A stretch of DNA of 64,000 nucleotides from Phymorhynchus buccinoides (GCA_017654935.2 CM065699.1:11633966-11697965), one strand, 5' to 3'; counted from the stretch's first letter, positions 12,801-22,500 are shown. A program made the numbers and translations. Notes: generated from the sequence alone by a model not told the origin.

Positions 12801-15404
12801 ACGAGATTGACAAGCTGACCTTCACCTTGCTGCTGGCCTTGAAGATCGACCTTCAGAGCAACAAGATCAAGCATGACGAGTTCATGACCCTCATCAAAGG
12901 TATGGCTAGAAATGAGATTTCTGGGATGAAATTGCTCATCATTCTCTTAACCCTTTCTGCACTTTACAGGAATGTGAGATTTCCATGCTGAAATTGCTCA
13001 TCATTCTCTTAACCCTTTCTGCACTTTACAGGAATGTGAGATTTCCATGCTGAAATTGCTCATCATTCTCTTAACCCTTTCTGCACTTTACAAGAATGTG
13101 AGATTTCCATGATGAAATTGCTCATCATTCTCTTAACCCTTTCTGCACTTTACAGGAATGTGAGATTTCCATGATGAAATTGCTCATCATTCTCTTAACC
13201 CTTTCTGCACTTTACAGGAATGTGAGATTTCCATGCTGAAATTGCTCATCATTCTCTTAACCCTTTCTGCACTTTACAAGAATGTGAGATTTCTGGGATA
13301 AAATTGCTCATCATTCTCTTAACCCTTTCTGCACTTTGTAGTTTGTAACTTGAGGATCTCCCCCATGTATCAGGTTCATGTAAGGATTAAAAGGATGGCA
13401 AGTTCTGGTTGAAAGTATGGTTATACATGTAGAAAAAAATGCTTCTGTTTTGGTTGTGTGCGCACACGCGCTCACGTTTTGTTTACCTGACATGTTTCTA
13501 ACAAATTTTGAACATGGCTTTTTTAGCTGAAGGACAAATTAAGATCCGCATATCTGGCCTGCCCAGTAGGGGCTTATGTTAAAAAAAATAACATGTTCTG
13601 ACAGGTTCTTCTGATTCGTTAGTTCTTTGATGTTAGTGAATGGTACTCAATTTATATCAACAGCAGCGTCAATAAAAAGTTTTCTGCCCAGCTCTCCCTA
13701 TACAGTCTTCATCTGCTTTGGAAATGTCTCTCTCTTTCCAAGAAAACCAAACTGAAGACGCTTTTACAATATTTAATGCTTTTGTGTTTGTGATGGATGG
13801 CAGGTGGTGCGTCTCTGGACCTGAACGTGGTACAGCCCAAACCCCACAAGTGGATTGTGGACCTGACTTGGCTCAACCTGGTGGAACTCAGCAACCTGCA
13901 CCAGTTCTCTGGAATTCTCGAGCAGGTCAGCACTGTTGTCTCTTTTCTTATGAACTCATAAAAAAATGTGCTTTCTTTCCAGACTGCACTAACCAGAAAC
14001 AAATATGGCATGTTTCATACAAGTGCAAGTATTCCAACATTTTCTGTGCCAAAGCATGCAAATGTAAAAAAAATTCTGTCAAAACAGGCAATTTTTGAAA
14101 AGTGACTGTTGAAGATTTTACGTGAGAAAATAATTATTTATAACAACATTTTTGCATTATACTGGATCCACTGAAAAACATTTTAACTCAGTAAGGCTGA
14201 GGGCTATTGCTCACCAATAGGGCATTTGCCACAAGTGTTCATACTCTATACCAGACTACTAAATTGCCCGCGCTCGTTCTACCCGAGTTGCGTTGACCTC
14301 TCTAATTCAACTCTCTAATTTCAACTCTGTGAAATTCAAGGTCACCGGCATGCGGCAAATGCCCTATTGTCCCAAAGTGCTTGCGATTGAGAGAGAGAAG
14401 AGATGTATCTGAAGTGAACATTTTCCAGCATGAATGAAAATTTAGGTCAATTTTACCACAGCATTAACGGCTTCCTCTGCTTTATGATCAATATGACCAA
14501 CTTTACACATAATAATGTTATTTGTTATTTAAACATACAGAGATGAGATTTTCCCCCTCCTTTTTGATGGCCCCAGAGGTCATTTTTGAGATCAGTTTAA
14601 ATCTGTTGAGAAAGTTTTGGGGTGTGGGTGTGGTAGGGTTACATTTTGTGTTATAGCGAAAATGCAGTGAAAAGTTCAATAGATATTTTCAAATTTTGTG
14701 TTCAGTCGGTTAATTCTGTCTGTCCTGTTTCTTTATGTGTGTCTGTGTCTCAGAAAATCACTAGCCCTGAGTCAACAATAATTTTAAAAATGTTTGTGGG
14801 ATCAAGGAGATTAAATTTTTAATAGTTTTGCTGTCTCGGAGGTGGATTTTTACAGGTTCAAATGCAAACATTCTTCAGCTTCAGGGGGCTGACCCCCATC
14901 AAGGGCTTTGCCCTTGGACCCCACGAACGGCCTGTGCCGGCCCCCAGACTCCCACCTCTTTTTTTCTTCCTTTTTGGTTCTCTGAAAATCTCATGTCGAC
15001 AGAAAAAACAAACACTACTTGTTCACAGCAGCCCCTGTTCGATCTCTGTCCCACAGGTGACTCGCAATGAGAAACAATGGCGTCAGTGGTTCGACAAGGA
15101 CGCCCCAGAGGAGGAGGTCATCCCTGACGGCTACAACACAACCCTGGACACGTTCCGCCGCCTGCTGCTGGTCAGGTCCTGGTGCCCCGACCGCACCCTG
15201 CCCCAGTCCAAGAAGTACATCGCAGATTCTCTGGGGGAGAAGTTTGCGGAGGGGGTCATTTTGGACATGGAGCGCATGTGGGATGAGAGTGAGCCCCGCA
15301 CGCCCATGGTGTGTCTGCTGTCCATGGGCTCCGACCCCACCAACAACATCGAGGCCCTGGCAAAAAAACTGAGACTGGGTCAGTGAAGGCTTTTGAGAAT
15401 GGGG

Positions 15405-15488
<84 letters not shown>

Positions 15489-15680
15489 GAATGAATTAAT
15501 TTTATTCATAGAGAGTAATAGAATAAGCAATAAAATGCTTTTTTACATCCAGCCCTCTGGAAAAAATATTACAAATATAAAAGTGGAAATGAAAAAGGAA
15601 AATGAGCACAAAGCATGCAAAATACAACCCAATATAGTAGCACGACAATAACAAAATCAAACCTAATATTAACTATACTC

Positions 15681-15732
<52 letters not shown>

Positions 15733-18700
15733 GCACTTGTATGTCACTTTTCGTCAGTCTCTGATTATCATATTTTTCGGACTATAAGGCAATACATTTT
15801 TCCTAGAGTGAAACCCCTATGCCTTATAATGTGACTACTAATATAACAAGAAAATATAATAACAAAATCTGAATTTTATGTCAAATTTTGGGGGGTGCGC
15901 CTTATAGTCCAAAAAGTATGGTAAGTGTTTATAGAACACAACAAGTTCCAAGCCTCAAAGTTAGCCTCTGTGAGATAGCCCAGTTGGTTAGAATTAGACA
16001 GTTTAAAGATGCAATGATTTGCTTGTTGAAATGTTATCAGCTAACAGGCATAAGATTTCTTGCATTTAAGGTAGCTTTATACAATTGTTTTCATAAATCA
16101 GTTAACCAGTTTCTGAGTAGATATTGAAAAATACAGCTTTTTATAAGTGTTCTTGGTATTATGACTTAAAAATGAAGTGCCATTAAACTGCACATATCAT
16201 TACATGTTTAAGGAGCTTGTTTCTAATTGCTGTTGATGACATTTCTCAAGCCCCTAGATCCGAACATTCACACACATTTCTACTGTGTCACAGAGTGCCT
16301 GTTGATGACATTTCTCAAGCCTCAAGCCTGAACATTCACACACATTTCTACTGTGTAACACAGAGTGTCTGTTGATCATATTTCTCAAGCCCTAAGCCTG
16401 AACATTCTCATACATGTGTCACAGAGTCTGTTGATGATATTTCTCAAGCCCTAGACCTGAACATTCACACACATTTCTACTGTGTGTCACAGAGTGTCGA
16501 GCCATCTCGATGGGTCAGGGCCAGGAAATCCACGCCCGGCGCATGCTTCAGCAGGGGATGACTGGCGGGGGGTGGCTGCTGCTGCAGAACTGCCACCTGT
16601 CTCTGGACTACGTGCAGGAGGTCATGGACAACATCATCGAGGCCGAGACCATTGACAGCAACTTCAGGCTGTGGGTCACCACCGAGCCACACCCCAAGTT
16701 CCCCATCAGCTTCCTGCAGGTGGGCTTGGCGTTCGTTTGGGATAAACTTACTGTATGGGGGTGAAAGGCCATCTCCAGAGTTATTGCTCCTTGCGTTTCT
16801 CTAGAGTTTATCCAGCATTAGTGTTCCTTGAGTTTCTCTAAATTTTATCCAGCATTCGTGTTCTTTGAGTTTCTCTAGAGTTATTAGCTATTGGGGAGAT
16901 GCAAAGGGATGTAATAATAGGTGGGTGACGGCATGGCGTCACATTCAATTTTTTTGTCTACAAGGTACAATTTAATAAAAACCAAAACAAGATGTTTGAG
17001 CTTTGCATCCATTTAGGTGTTAGCACCTTATCTGTACTGAAAACATTTGAAAAACAAGCACCTTAATCAATTAACTTACACTAGCGCTGTTTTTTCTATG
17101 TTTGTTTTTTCTCTCGACAGATCTCCATCAAGTTCACCAACGAACCCCCAGAGGGCATCAAGGCGGGTCTGAAGAGGACATACGCAGGCATCACGCAGGA
17201 CTATCTGGACATCTCCAACATGCCGCAGTGGAAACCCATGCTGTACGGTGTTGGCTTCCTCCACACCATTGTCCAGGAGCGCAGAAAGTTTGGGCCCCTG
17301 GGATGGAACATCCCTTACGAGTTCAACACATCGGATTACAACGCCAGTGTGCAGTTTGTGCAGAATCACCTGGATGACATGGACATCAAAAAGGTGGGTG
17401 TTTTGTTGTTAAGAATATGTCGCTAGTACTTTATGACTCACACTCGTTTTCCAGCATAAAAGCGGGAGCATCCGTTTGAATGCTTTGACTGTACTGGGCA
17501 AGAAAAGAAAGATGAATCTAATTCTGCATGTTTAGATTTCTTGTATGGAATGCTTCAGTCGATGTAGTCAGTAGAATAATGACAATTGGCGTGGGTGTGG
17601 TCGAGATGTTGTAGATCTTATCAATCTAGGGTAGAGCAAACATTTACTAATCCATACTTTGTATAAATGGCACTATGTCTGAGTGCTTGTAATACAACAA
17701 AATCTTGCATATAATTTGTATACATATTATTTCTCTTTGTTCTGTACATGTTTTATGCATGTAAATACTGTTTCCAGGGCGTGAATTGGATCACTGTGCG
17801 CTACATGTTTGGGGAGATCCAGTACGGGGGCCGTGTGACGGACGACTTTGACAAGCGTCTCCTCAACACCTTCTGCAGGGTGTGGTTCGGGGAGAACATG
17901 TTCTCGCCCAACTTCAACTTCTACAAGGGCTACATCATGCCCAAGTTCAACAAGATCGGTGAATACCACGAGTACATCAACAGCCTGCCTTCGTCCGACA
18001 CTCCAGAGGTGTTCGGCCTTCATGGCAATGCCGACATCACGTAAGTCGACCTCCAAGGTCTGGAGTGTTTTTCAAATGCCACAATGGTTTCTTTTTACTT
18101 TTATTTATCAAGATTTTACTAGTACTTCTGATTGCTGAGATCCTTTTGAGTGGATTTTTAATTATATTTATATTATTTATTTGTTAACGCCTAGGGCATT
18201 CTCTTCTTCTTCTTTTTCGATCGCTTAGACAGTTTCTTGTCAATTTTGAGCGCAGATGCATCATGCTGCCGTTATGTGCCTAACTAAGAAACAGTTAGGC
18301 CCAGCAAGTCTGACTTTGGCTGGAGGAAATGTTTTTGAAAGCGTTTCGTGAAAAAAGGCAGGAGAATGGACCGGTAAGGCAGAAAGATAGTAGATGACAG
18401 TAAGCAAAGGGAAAAGGCAAAGTCAAAGAGAGTGACAGATTAGAGGAAGTTATAAGCACAGAACTTCCAGAAGGTGGGGGGAACTATTTATACAAAAGAC
18501 TCCCTGGTATCCCCACTGGGGGCCTAGGGCATTAAATTGATTAGGAGTGCTTAATGTTCTAAATAATGTATGGATGGTCAGGGTATCATGCCATTTAGAT
18601 TTTGAGTTATAATAAAAATGATATGGGAATTTTCTTTTCTTTTTTTATCATCATGGGCATGTGTAAATAAAGCATTTGTAGACTTGCATTAAGATTTTAA

Positions 18701-21442
18701 AACTGAAAAACTAAACTCTCCTGCATGGCTGAATATCCCATAGCTCAGAACCAGCGTAAGTTGTCTCTCTGGTTGATAATTAGCACTGTCAATGCTTTCC
18801 ATTCTTAACTGTGGTGTGTGTTGTGTTGCATGCATGCACGTGTGTATGTGTAGTAAAAAACACACCACCACTGGAGTACAAATCGGGTTCATTCTGTGGG
18901 AGTTAATTTACCATAGTAGAAGCCAGTAAAGTTTGTGCAGTTGTCATTTCTATCACTCTCAACACAATGCGCTTTTATTGCGATACTAGATACCAGAGCA
19001 AGACAGCCAAAGGCATTCTGGACACCATCCTCAGCATCCAGCCCAAGGATGCAGGCACTGGCGGTGGGGAGACGCGTGAAGCCGTGGTGTACAGGCTGGC
19101 CGACGACATGCTGGACAAGCTCCCTCCTGACTACATTCCCTTCGAGGTGGCCGAGCGACTGCAGAAGATGGGGGCCCTGCAGCCCATGAACATCTTCCTG
19201 CGGCAGGAGATCGACCGCATGCAGAAGGTCATAGCTGCCGTGAGGCTCACCCTGGTCGACCTCAAGCTGGCTATTGACGGCACCATCATCATGAGCGAGA
19301 ACCTCAGGGACGCCCTGCATGTACGATGCCCGCGTGCCCAACTTGTGGAGAAAGGTGGGTGGGGTTTGTGTATGTTGGGGGGTACTTTTGTGGTGTTTGC
19401 CATGTTCACTTTTTAACTTATTTTCTGTATTTTTTTTAGTGCAAATTTGATACGTTGGATTTTTTTTATTAGTCAGATGCATAGGAATGCTTGAGAGTTA
19501 ATTTCACATGTTGGGTTTATCCAGTCATTCTGGTCATTTTGATTCTGTATTGTATCATGTACTGCATATTTTTTTTCCTCACTTCTTCCTATTTCTGGAC
19601 TGGGCCTCACAGCATTTAAAAAGTCCAACTTGGTACGCGACTCACTCTTTTAGGTTTATAAATCCTATTTCTATTACATTCATAAATTCAAGAGCTCGCA
19701 AAATGTAATGTACTTTTGCAGACAGTAGTTAGTAAACATCATTATTGTCCTATATTGTTTGTATAAATGTGCATGTATTGTTTCTGCTCTCCTAACTTTA
19801 GAAGCGTTAAAGCTCACTCTCTTTAACACAGTAGTAAAGTTGTGGTGTGTGTGTGTGCGCATAGATTTCCTGGGACTCCAGCACCCTGGGTTTCTGGTTC
19901 ACGGAGCTGATTGACCGTAACGCCCAGTTCAACACGTGGTGCTTCGAAGGGCGGCCCAACACTTTTTGGATGACTGGATTCTTCAATGCTCAGGGCTTCC
20001 TAACTGCTATGAGACAGGTGAGTTAGCTATGGCTGGCCCCATAGCCATCTTTACAGCACATTTGCCCGTTTCATTCATAAGTGAAAGTGAAGGTTTGAGA
20101 GAAAGACATCAGACTCCATCATTCTTTCTGTCCCTCTCCCTTTGTCTCTCAGGTGAGCCACCCATGGCTTGAATCCATGACCATCTTTTTAGCAAATTAA
20201 CCCGCTTCATTCGTAAGTGAAATTAAAAGTTCAAAAATATATGTCATCCTATCCCTCATCCTCTCCCTTTTCCCCTCTTGTTCTCCTCTCCCCTTACTCC
20301 CTCCCTTTCTTTTTCTCATCCCTCTCTCCTTCTCTCCTTCAGAGGGACTAGGAGGGAGAGAAAGATTGAGAAAGAGGAGAAAGGGAGAGGGAGCGTTAGG
20401 AAGATAGAAGATACAGAGCAAAATAGAGATATATCTCGATAGAGAAAGACAGGGTGTTTTTTTTCTTTTTGTTTTATTCTGTCTTAGAAAGAGAGAGAAA
20501 GTCAGAAAGATAAAATCAGAGATACAGAGTGGGAGAGAAACAGAGAGAAAGACACGCAGACAGGGGTGAGACATAGAATGAGAAAAGGACAAAAAGAGAG
20601 ACAGACTACAAGACGCACACTCAAGACCCCTGGCAATCCTGTAAATGACAAGTCTTATTTTAAAATTGTGCCTGCTTTTGGGCTTGATATTTCATCATTC
20701 ATATTTTGCCCATGTAAAGCCTTTCGGGAAAAACTCGTTTAACCCTTTCACCGCCAATGTCGCATTTTAGCACCACAATGGTTTAACACTCATGTCACTA
20801 AAAGGCATCAAATCAGGACCTGTTATCCAAAGACCCTATTTTCTTAATTTTGGGAGGTAAGGATAGGCCTAATCTTGTAAGTGTCACATACAAATTTCCA
20901 ATATTGCAGATATTTTATTTTCTCTACCCAGTTAAGTTTAATGGTATTTTGGGGCTGAAAAATGGCTGGTGGCGAAAGGGTTAAGAGAGAGGGAGAGGTT
21001 ACTTGTTTTTTTTCTGTGAAACCAGATGACATGTTTTGGTATTTTCTTGTGTTCCCAGGAGGTGACCCGAGCGCACAAAGGGTGGGCGTTGGACAACGTG
21101 ATCCTTCAGAACGACGTGACCAAGTACATGAAGGACGACATCAACCAGCCCCCAGGGGAAGGCGTCTACGTCTACGGCCTGTACCTGGAGGGAGCCGGGT
21201 GGGACCGACGAGGCAGCAAACTGGTGGAGTCCAAGAACAAGGTCCTGTTTGAGCACATGCCTGTCATTCACATCTACGCTAAGGATGTGGCTGCTCCGGA
21301 AACCAGGATGTACGTGTGTCCCATCTACAAGAAGCCGCGGCGTACGGATCTGACGTACATCGCCGACGTGATGCTGAGAACGACGCAGGCTGCCGATCAC
21401 TGGATCCTGCGTGGTGTTGCCTTGCTGTGCGACATCAAATAA
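3580..21442 (+). CDS. DNAH5/DNAH8: Axonemal outer-arm dynein heavy chain, DNAH5/DNAH8 type (3' 15 exons; 5' part outside window)
   Basis: This is the motor end of an outer-arm axonemal dynein heavy chain, an ATP-driven microtubule motor of cilia and flagella. Exons: 3580-3845, 5680-5848, 9143-9298, 10383-10721, 11339-11443, 11970-12223, 12709-12899, 13804-13925, 15057-15378, 16493-16719, 17121-17393, 17778-18040, 18990-19354, 19865-20017, 21059-21442. Every junction is GT-AG and phases match throughout. In order, the product holds the stalk coiled coil, AAA5 ([22 protein letters not shown]), AAA6 ([28 protein letters not shown]) and the C-terminal domain ending [11 protein letters not shown]. 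Wording such as [19 protein letters not shown] matches the vertebrate DNAH5/DNAH8 pair; invertebrates probably have a single orthologue (inference). One exon (18990-19354) lacks 5 nt relative to the family frame, so the gene as given does not read through. Confidence 0.96.
4068..4348 (+). mobile_element. tRNA-derived SINE, full-length-like
   Basis: The head resembles a tRNA gene (GTGGCACAGAGGTATCGC as A-box region, AGTTTGAACCTGG as B-box region), followed by a body with CTCCAGGTGGGAGCAACCCG and a 3' tail of (AAATACC)-like repeats. A truncated inverse copy lies at 55803-55915. Pol III-derived retroposon; class assignment is inferred. Confidence 0.65.
5040..5350 (+). repeat. Unclassified interspersed repeat
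   Basis: The block around CTCCGGGCATTGCCTCCAGT and TGTCCCATATGTGTCTG recurs in inverse orientation at 58140-58300 and as a shorter copy at 36305-36400. No TIR or tail was identified. The reading frame stays open in two copies, but without a recognisable domain. Confidence 0.55.
5680..5848 (+). CDS. DNAH5/DNAH8: Dynein exon: start of AAA5
   Basis: Acceptor TGTACAG, donor ACC|GTAAGA, phase 2 to 0. It encodes [20 protein letters not shown], the AAA5 entry motif of axonemal heavy chains, then [19 protein letters not shown]. The join to the previous exon completes an Arg codon and continues the family alignment without a gap. Confidence 0.95.
6643..7960. mobile_element. TIR element (outer of a nested pair)
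   Basis: Left TIR CAGACAAACCTCTATTTTAA and right inverse (ATAGGGGTTTGTCTG) are each flanked by TA (6641-6642, 7961-7962). It lies in a dynein intron and has no transposase ORF. A second TIR element is inserted inside it. Confidence 0.78.
6849..7600. mobile_element. TIR element nested inside 6643-7960
   Basis: Left TIR CAGTGAAACCCGTTTAGTAC, right end inverse (GTACTAAATGGGTTTCCCTG), TA on both sides (6847-6848, 7601-7602). The CAGT ends and TA duplication are typical of Tc1/mariner/pogo-type non-autonomous elements. 752 bp with no intact ORF. Confidence 0.8.
8346..8960 (+). repeat. Exon-derived repeats upstream of dynein exon 9143: three 93-bp units, short spacer repeats, first recent exon copy
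   Basis: Three 93-bp units (starting near 8346, 8439, 8532) each contain a 52-bp diverged copy of the exon (GGAGGGTTTTCCCAATGACA versus GGAGGGCCTGCCCAATGATG). Then come ~20-bp repeats of TCATTAACCTGTTGTTTCAC (8620-8890) carrying acceptor-like TTTCAG, then a near-perfect exon 5' half at 8892-8959. Confidence 0.85.
9006..9073 (+). pseudogene. Second recent copy of the dynein exon 5' half
   Basis: Identical over 68 bp to the start of the exon at 9143, with the TTTCAG acceptor, but it runs into CTGTCATTAACC instead of the rest of the exon, so it lacks a donor. Confidence 0.88.
9143..9298 (+). CDS. DNAH5/DNAH8: Dynein exon: AAA5 core
   Basis: Acceptor TTGTTTCAG, donor ACAG|GTCTGT, 52 codons, phase 0 to 0. 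It encodes [19 protein letters not shown] and [18 protein letters not shown], the AAA5 nucleotide-site region. Its first 68 bp and acceptor occur twice more just upstream (8892-8959, 9006-9073), plus three older diverged copies. Only this copy continues into the complete exon with a usable donor. Confidence 0.95.
10135..10294. mobile_element. Intact MITE of the CAGTGGAACCTCC family
   Basis: 160 bp. Left TIR CAGTGGAACCTCCCTTATAA and its exact inverse at the right, flanked by TA (10133-10134, 10295-10296). The best-preserved member here; others at 1747, 24046, 37945, 39110 and 48190. Confidence 0.88.
10383..10721 (+). CDS. DNAH5/DNAH8: Dynein exon: AAA5 to AAA6 segment
   Basis: 113 codons, phase 0 to 0; acceptor TTTTTCAG, donor ACAG|GTTAGT. 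Contains [32 protein letters not shown] and the near-invariant [20 protein letters not shown] and STIDF-like stretch followed by [18 protein letters not shown]. This segment is one of the best diagnostic blocks for the DNAH5/DNAH8 group. Confidence 0.96.
11064..11285 (-). mobile_element. Degenerate (AAG)-tailed retroposon copy
   Basis: Begins with CTTCTTCTTC and carries AGGCAGAGTCAAAGAGAG, matching the inverse of copies at 61011-61402 and 59440-59760. Strongly diverged. Confidence 0.5.
11339..11443 (+). CDS. DNAH5/DNAH8: Dynein exon: small helical segment
   Basis: 35 codons, phase 0 to 0, acceptor TGTTGCAG, donor ACACAG|GTCAGA. Encodes [20 protein letters not shown] and [15 protein letters not shown], continuous with the previous exon. 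Two 87-bp copies of codons 7-35 with donor follow in the intron in the same reading frame (11561-11647, 11702-11788). Confidence 0.94.
11561..11788 (+). repeat. Two in-frame partial copies of dynein exon 11339
   Basis: 87-bp copies at 11561-11647 and 11702-11788 each encode [20 protein letters not shown] and LLYRLTSTQ and keep the donor CACACAG|GTCAGA. Spacing (204 and 141 bp from the previous copy) keeps one open frame from 11339 to 11905 through the intervening CAT-rich intron. Confidence 0.88.
11970..12223 (+). CDS. DNAH5/DNAH8: Dynein exon: segment preceding AAA6
   Basis: Acceptor TGTTTTCAG, donor AA|GTGAGT, phase 0 to 2. Encodes [38 protein letters not shown] and [14 protein letters not shown], all conserved in axonemal heavy chains. 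The last ~76 bp are duplicated at 12265-12340 with a broken donor. Confidence 0.95.
12265..12340 (+). pseudogene. Copy of the 3' edge of dynein exon 11970-12223
   Basis: About 76 bp with a few differences from the exon end (ATGAGTCTGGTCGACGTCAT), preceded by an acceptor-like TTTACAG; the donor has become AAAGAGAGTA and is dead. Confidence 0.85.
12709..12899 (+). CDS. DNAH5/DNAH8: Dynein exon: AAA5/AAA6 linker
   Basis: Acceptor TTTTCCAG, donor AAAG|GTATGG, phase 2 to 1. Encodes [40 protein letters not shown] and [10 protein letters not shown]. Directly after the donor begins a 62-bp tandem array. Confidence 0.95.
12900..13335. repeat. 62-bp tandem array after a dynein donor
   Basis: About seven units of AATTGCTCATCATTCTCTTA-containing sequence begin directly at the donor of exon 12709-12899. 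The first unit starts with GTATGGCTAGAAATGAGAT, so the donor side of the intron appears to be the seed. Confidence 0.85.
13804..13925 (+). CDS. DNAH5/DNAH8: Dynein exon: 40-codon segment
   Basis: Acceptor GGCAG, donor GCAG|GTCAGC, phase 1 to 0. Encodes [20 protein letters not shown] and [20 protein letters not shown], aligned with the family between the MTLIKG and RNEKQW blocks. Confidence 0.94.
13926..15056 (+). other. Dynein intron with a small MITE
   Basis: Intronic, no gene. A 155-bp element with inverted ends CAATAGGGCATTTGCC and GGCAAATGCCCTATTG occupies 14215-14369. The rest shows nothing else recognisable. Confidence 0.7.
14215..14369. mobile_element. MITE with CAATAGGGCATTTGCC ends
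   Basis: Perfect 16-bp terminal inverted repeats bound 155 bp without an ORF. Target duplication was not clear, so the superfamily is unassigned. Confidence 0.7.
15057..15378 (+). CDS. DNAH5/DNAH8: Dynein exon: entry to AAA6
   Basis: Acceptor CCCACAG, donor G|GTCAGT, phase 0 to 1. Encodes [39 protein letters not shown] and [20 protein letters not shown]; the last is the AAA6 Walker-A-equivalent region. A pure (GA)n tract starts about 20 bp beyond the donor. Confidence 0.95.
15391..15729. repeat. Two (GA)n microsatellites
   Basis: Nearly pure GA runs at about 15397-15485 and 15683-15730, within a dynein intron right after exon 15057-15378. Confidence 0.95.
15768..15922. mobile_element. MITE, TTTTTCGGACTATAAGG family
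   Basis: Left end ATCATATTTTTCGGACTATA; right end GCCTTATAGTCCAAAAAGTA is its inverse. Same family as 2994-3152. Confidence 0.72.
16225..16492 (+). repeat. Tandem copies of the acceptor region of dynein exon 16493
   Basis: Four units (about 75-90 bp), each with TTTCTCAAGCC, AACATTCACACACATTTCTA and a terminal TGTCACAGAGTG-like end. The last unit's ACAG is the real acceptor and the shared AGTG is the first bases of the exon. Confidence 0.85.
16493..16719 (+). CDS. DNAH5/DNAH8: Dynein exon: AAA6
   Basis: Acceptor TGTCACAG, donor GCAG|GTGGGC, phase 1 to 0. Contains [18 protein letters not shown] and [20 protein letters not shown], then [17 protein letters not shown], hallmarks of dynein AAA6. 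Four tandem copies of the acceptor region precede it. Confidence 0.95.
16765..16960. repeat. Interspersed repeat with ~40-bp internal units, shared with 56095-56470
   Basis: Units containing GAGTTTCTCTAGAGTTAT recur three times and are followed by ATTGGGGAGATGCAAAGGGA. The inverse sequence, including the flanking block, is found at 56095-56250 in the other gene, so this is a dispersed family and not a local array. Confidence 0.65.
17121..17393 (+). CDS. DNAH5/DNAH8: Dynein exon: AAA6 lid
   Basis: 91 codons, phase 0 to 0; acceptor CTCGACAG, donor AAAAAG|GTGGGT. Encodes [40 protein letters not shown] and [14 protein letters not shown]. Confidence 0.95.
17778..18040 (+). CDS. DNAH5/DNAH8: Dynein exon: AAA6/C-terminal lid
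   Basis: Acceptor TTTCCAG, donor AC|GTAAGT, phase 0 to 2. Encodes [32 protein letters not shown] and [16 protein letters not shown], the conserved block that precedes the C-terminal domain. Confidence 0.95.
18041..18989 (+). other. Dynein intron with a retroposon copy
   Basis: No gene. 18206-18530 holds an inverse (AAG)-tailed retroposon of a second 3' subfamily (GATGCATCATGCTGCCGTTA), also present at 57290-57670. The remainder is AT-rich without recognisable features. Confidence 0.6.
18990..19354 (+). CDS. DNAH5/DNAH8: Dynein exon with 5-nt deficit (frameshift) in the C-terminal domain
   Basis: Acceptor ATACTAG, donor AAAG|GTGGGT. It starts by completing a Thr codon and reads [42 protein letters not shown] and [14 protein letters not shown]. 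Immediately after LRDAL (about 19317) the frame shifts: the family's next residues ([12 protein letters not shown] here) are present but in another frame. The exon is 365 bp, whereas a phase-2-to-0 exon with the family's length would be 370 bp, so 5 nt are missing. The deficit sits where a short CTG direct repeat could have collapsed. It may be an assembly error, a null allele, or a real mutation. Confidence 0.9.
19865..20017 (+). CDS. DNAH5/DNAH8: Dynein exon: C-terminal domain
   Basis: 51 codons, phase 0 to 0; acceptor GCATAG, donor ACAG|GTGAGT. Encodes [20 protein letters not shown] and [20 protein letters not shown] followed by MRQ, typical of the dynein C-terminal domain. Confidence 0.95.
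20018..21058 (+). other. Dynein last intron
   Basis: Contains a purine/pyrimidine-skewed CT-then-GA region (20240-20600) and a TTAA-flanked MITE at 20743-20980; no gene is seen. Confidence 0.7.
20743..20980. mobile_element. piggyBac-like MITE (TTAA target site)
   Basis: Ends CCCTTTCACCGCCA and its inverse TGGCGAAAGGG are flanked by TTAA on both sides (20739-20742, 20981-20984). TTAA duplication with CCC-starting ends is the signature of piggyBac-type elements. Further copies at 26580-26819, 27658-27895 and 46857-47100. Confidence 0.8.
21059..21442 (+). CDS. DNAH5/DNAH8: Dynein terminal exon and stop codon
   Basis: Acceptor TTCCCAG; 127 codons then TAA at 21440-21442. Encodes [60 protein letters not shown] and ends [13 protein letters not shown], the usual C-terminus of DNAH5/DNAH8 proteins, so the 3' end of the gene is complete. 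Confidence 0.96.
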   Translation, partial: EVTRAHKGWALDNVILQNDVTKYMKDDINQPPGEGVYVYGLYLEGAGWDRRGSKLVESKNKVLFEHMPVIHIYAKDVAAPETRMYVCPIYKKPRRTDLTYIADVMLRTTQAADHWILRGVALLCDIK

Positions 21443-22500
21443 AGTTCATGTTCTCGGTTGTGTACTAGAGACTTGAGACCACCCGACGCATGTATCAAGA
21501 CAGGGCCAGACTTCTTTTTTTTAAGTCTTATAGACTTTGTTAGATACTTTTCATCAACCTTTATGTGATTCTTGTAGTGTTATTTTTATAAGTGTAGTTT
21601 AAGTATGAATTTTACTGTTTTTGTTTTTGCAGTATCTTGACATGATTTCTATTTCTGTTGAAAACGATTTATTGTAGTTTACGTACGATAAGTGGTTTTT
21701 AATTTTGCAGCATCTGTTGCTTTGTACATATAAGTTGATGGAAATCATAGAAAGGTTTCGTAAATCATTTAAGTAATGGGCAAATTTGTTTCTTGAAATC
21801 TAATTTTGATCTTGCTCCAAGTTTTTTTTTTCTATTGGTAGTTAAAAAATCTTGTGCAAATTCTATATATATTATTTTGTTGTTTTTTTCTGCGAAGTTT
21901 TGCATTTTTCATGGATTCAGCAGAAACTTACATTAAGGATTTTTAATAACTGATGTGCTTAATATGAAATTTGTTGTACTTGTAGTTTAGTTCTTTGAAC
22001 ATTTTCCTTTATAACTCATTATTTGTTGTACCAAGATTAGTTCTTACAACTTTTGGGGGTTAAATTGTGGTTAACTCTTTTTTCCAAGTTAGAACTTTAC
22101 TGATTTATATGATCAACCACCTTTCTGTGATATGAAATCTATTCATTCTTCATCCGTCCGATTCACTTAAAATTTTTACATTACTCATCCGTCCTTGCAA
22201 CACTGTGATATATTTTTAACCAAATGTTCCTGCTTAAATTTGATTCCTCTTTAAATAAATATCTCCGACTCCTTTAGCACATTGTACCCATGTGAACCTT
22301 TTTTCTACAAATTCTCTTGATTATGACTGCATTTTTATTCATGAAATTTTAGATTTTATTCCATATTCTTTTAAAAGAACATTTTCTTGTAAAGGGGGTT
22401 TGGGGAAACATTTTTAAAATATTGTCATTTGTTTCATATTTATGTATACAGAATACGCATGTTAACTTGTCAGTTTAATAAAATAAATAAAAATGGAAAT
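21443..22500 (+). other. Dynein 3' UTR
   Basis: An AT-rich, ORF-free stretch follows the stop codon. AATAAA hexamers occur at 22254-22259 and overlapping at 22477-22487; the latter is followed within 20-40 bp by a GT-rich tract (22507-22530), the normal layout of a cleavage site. The end near 22500 is therefore inferred. Confidence 0.65.
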
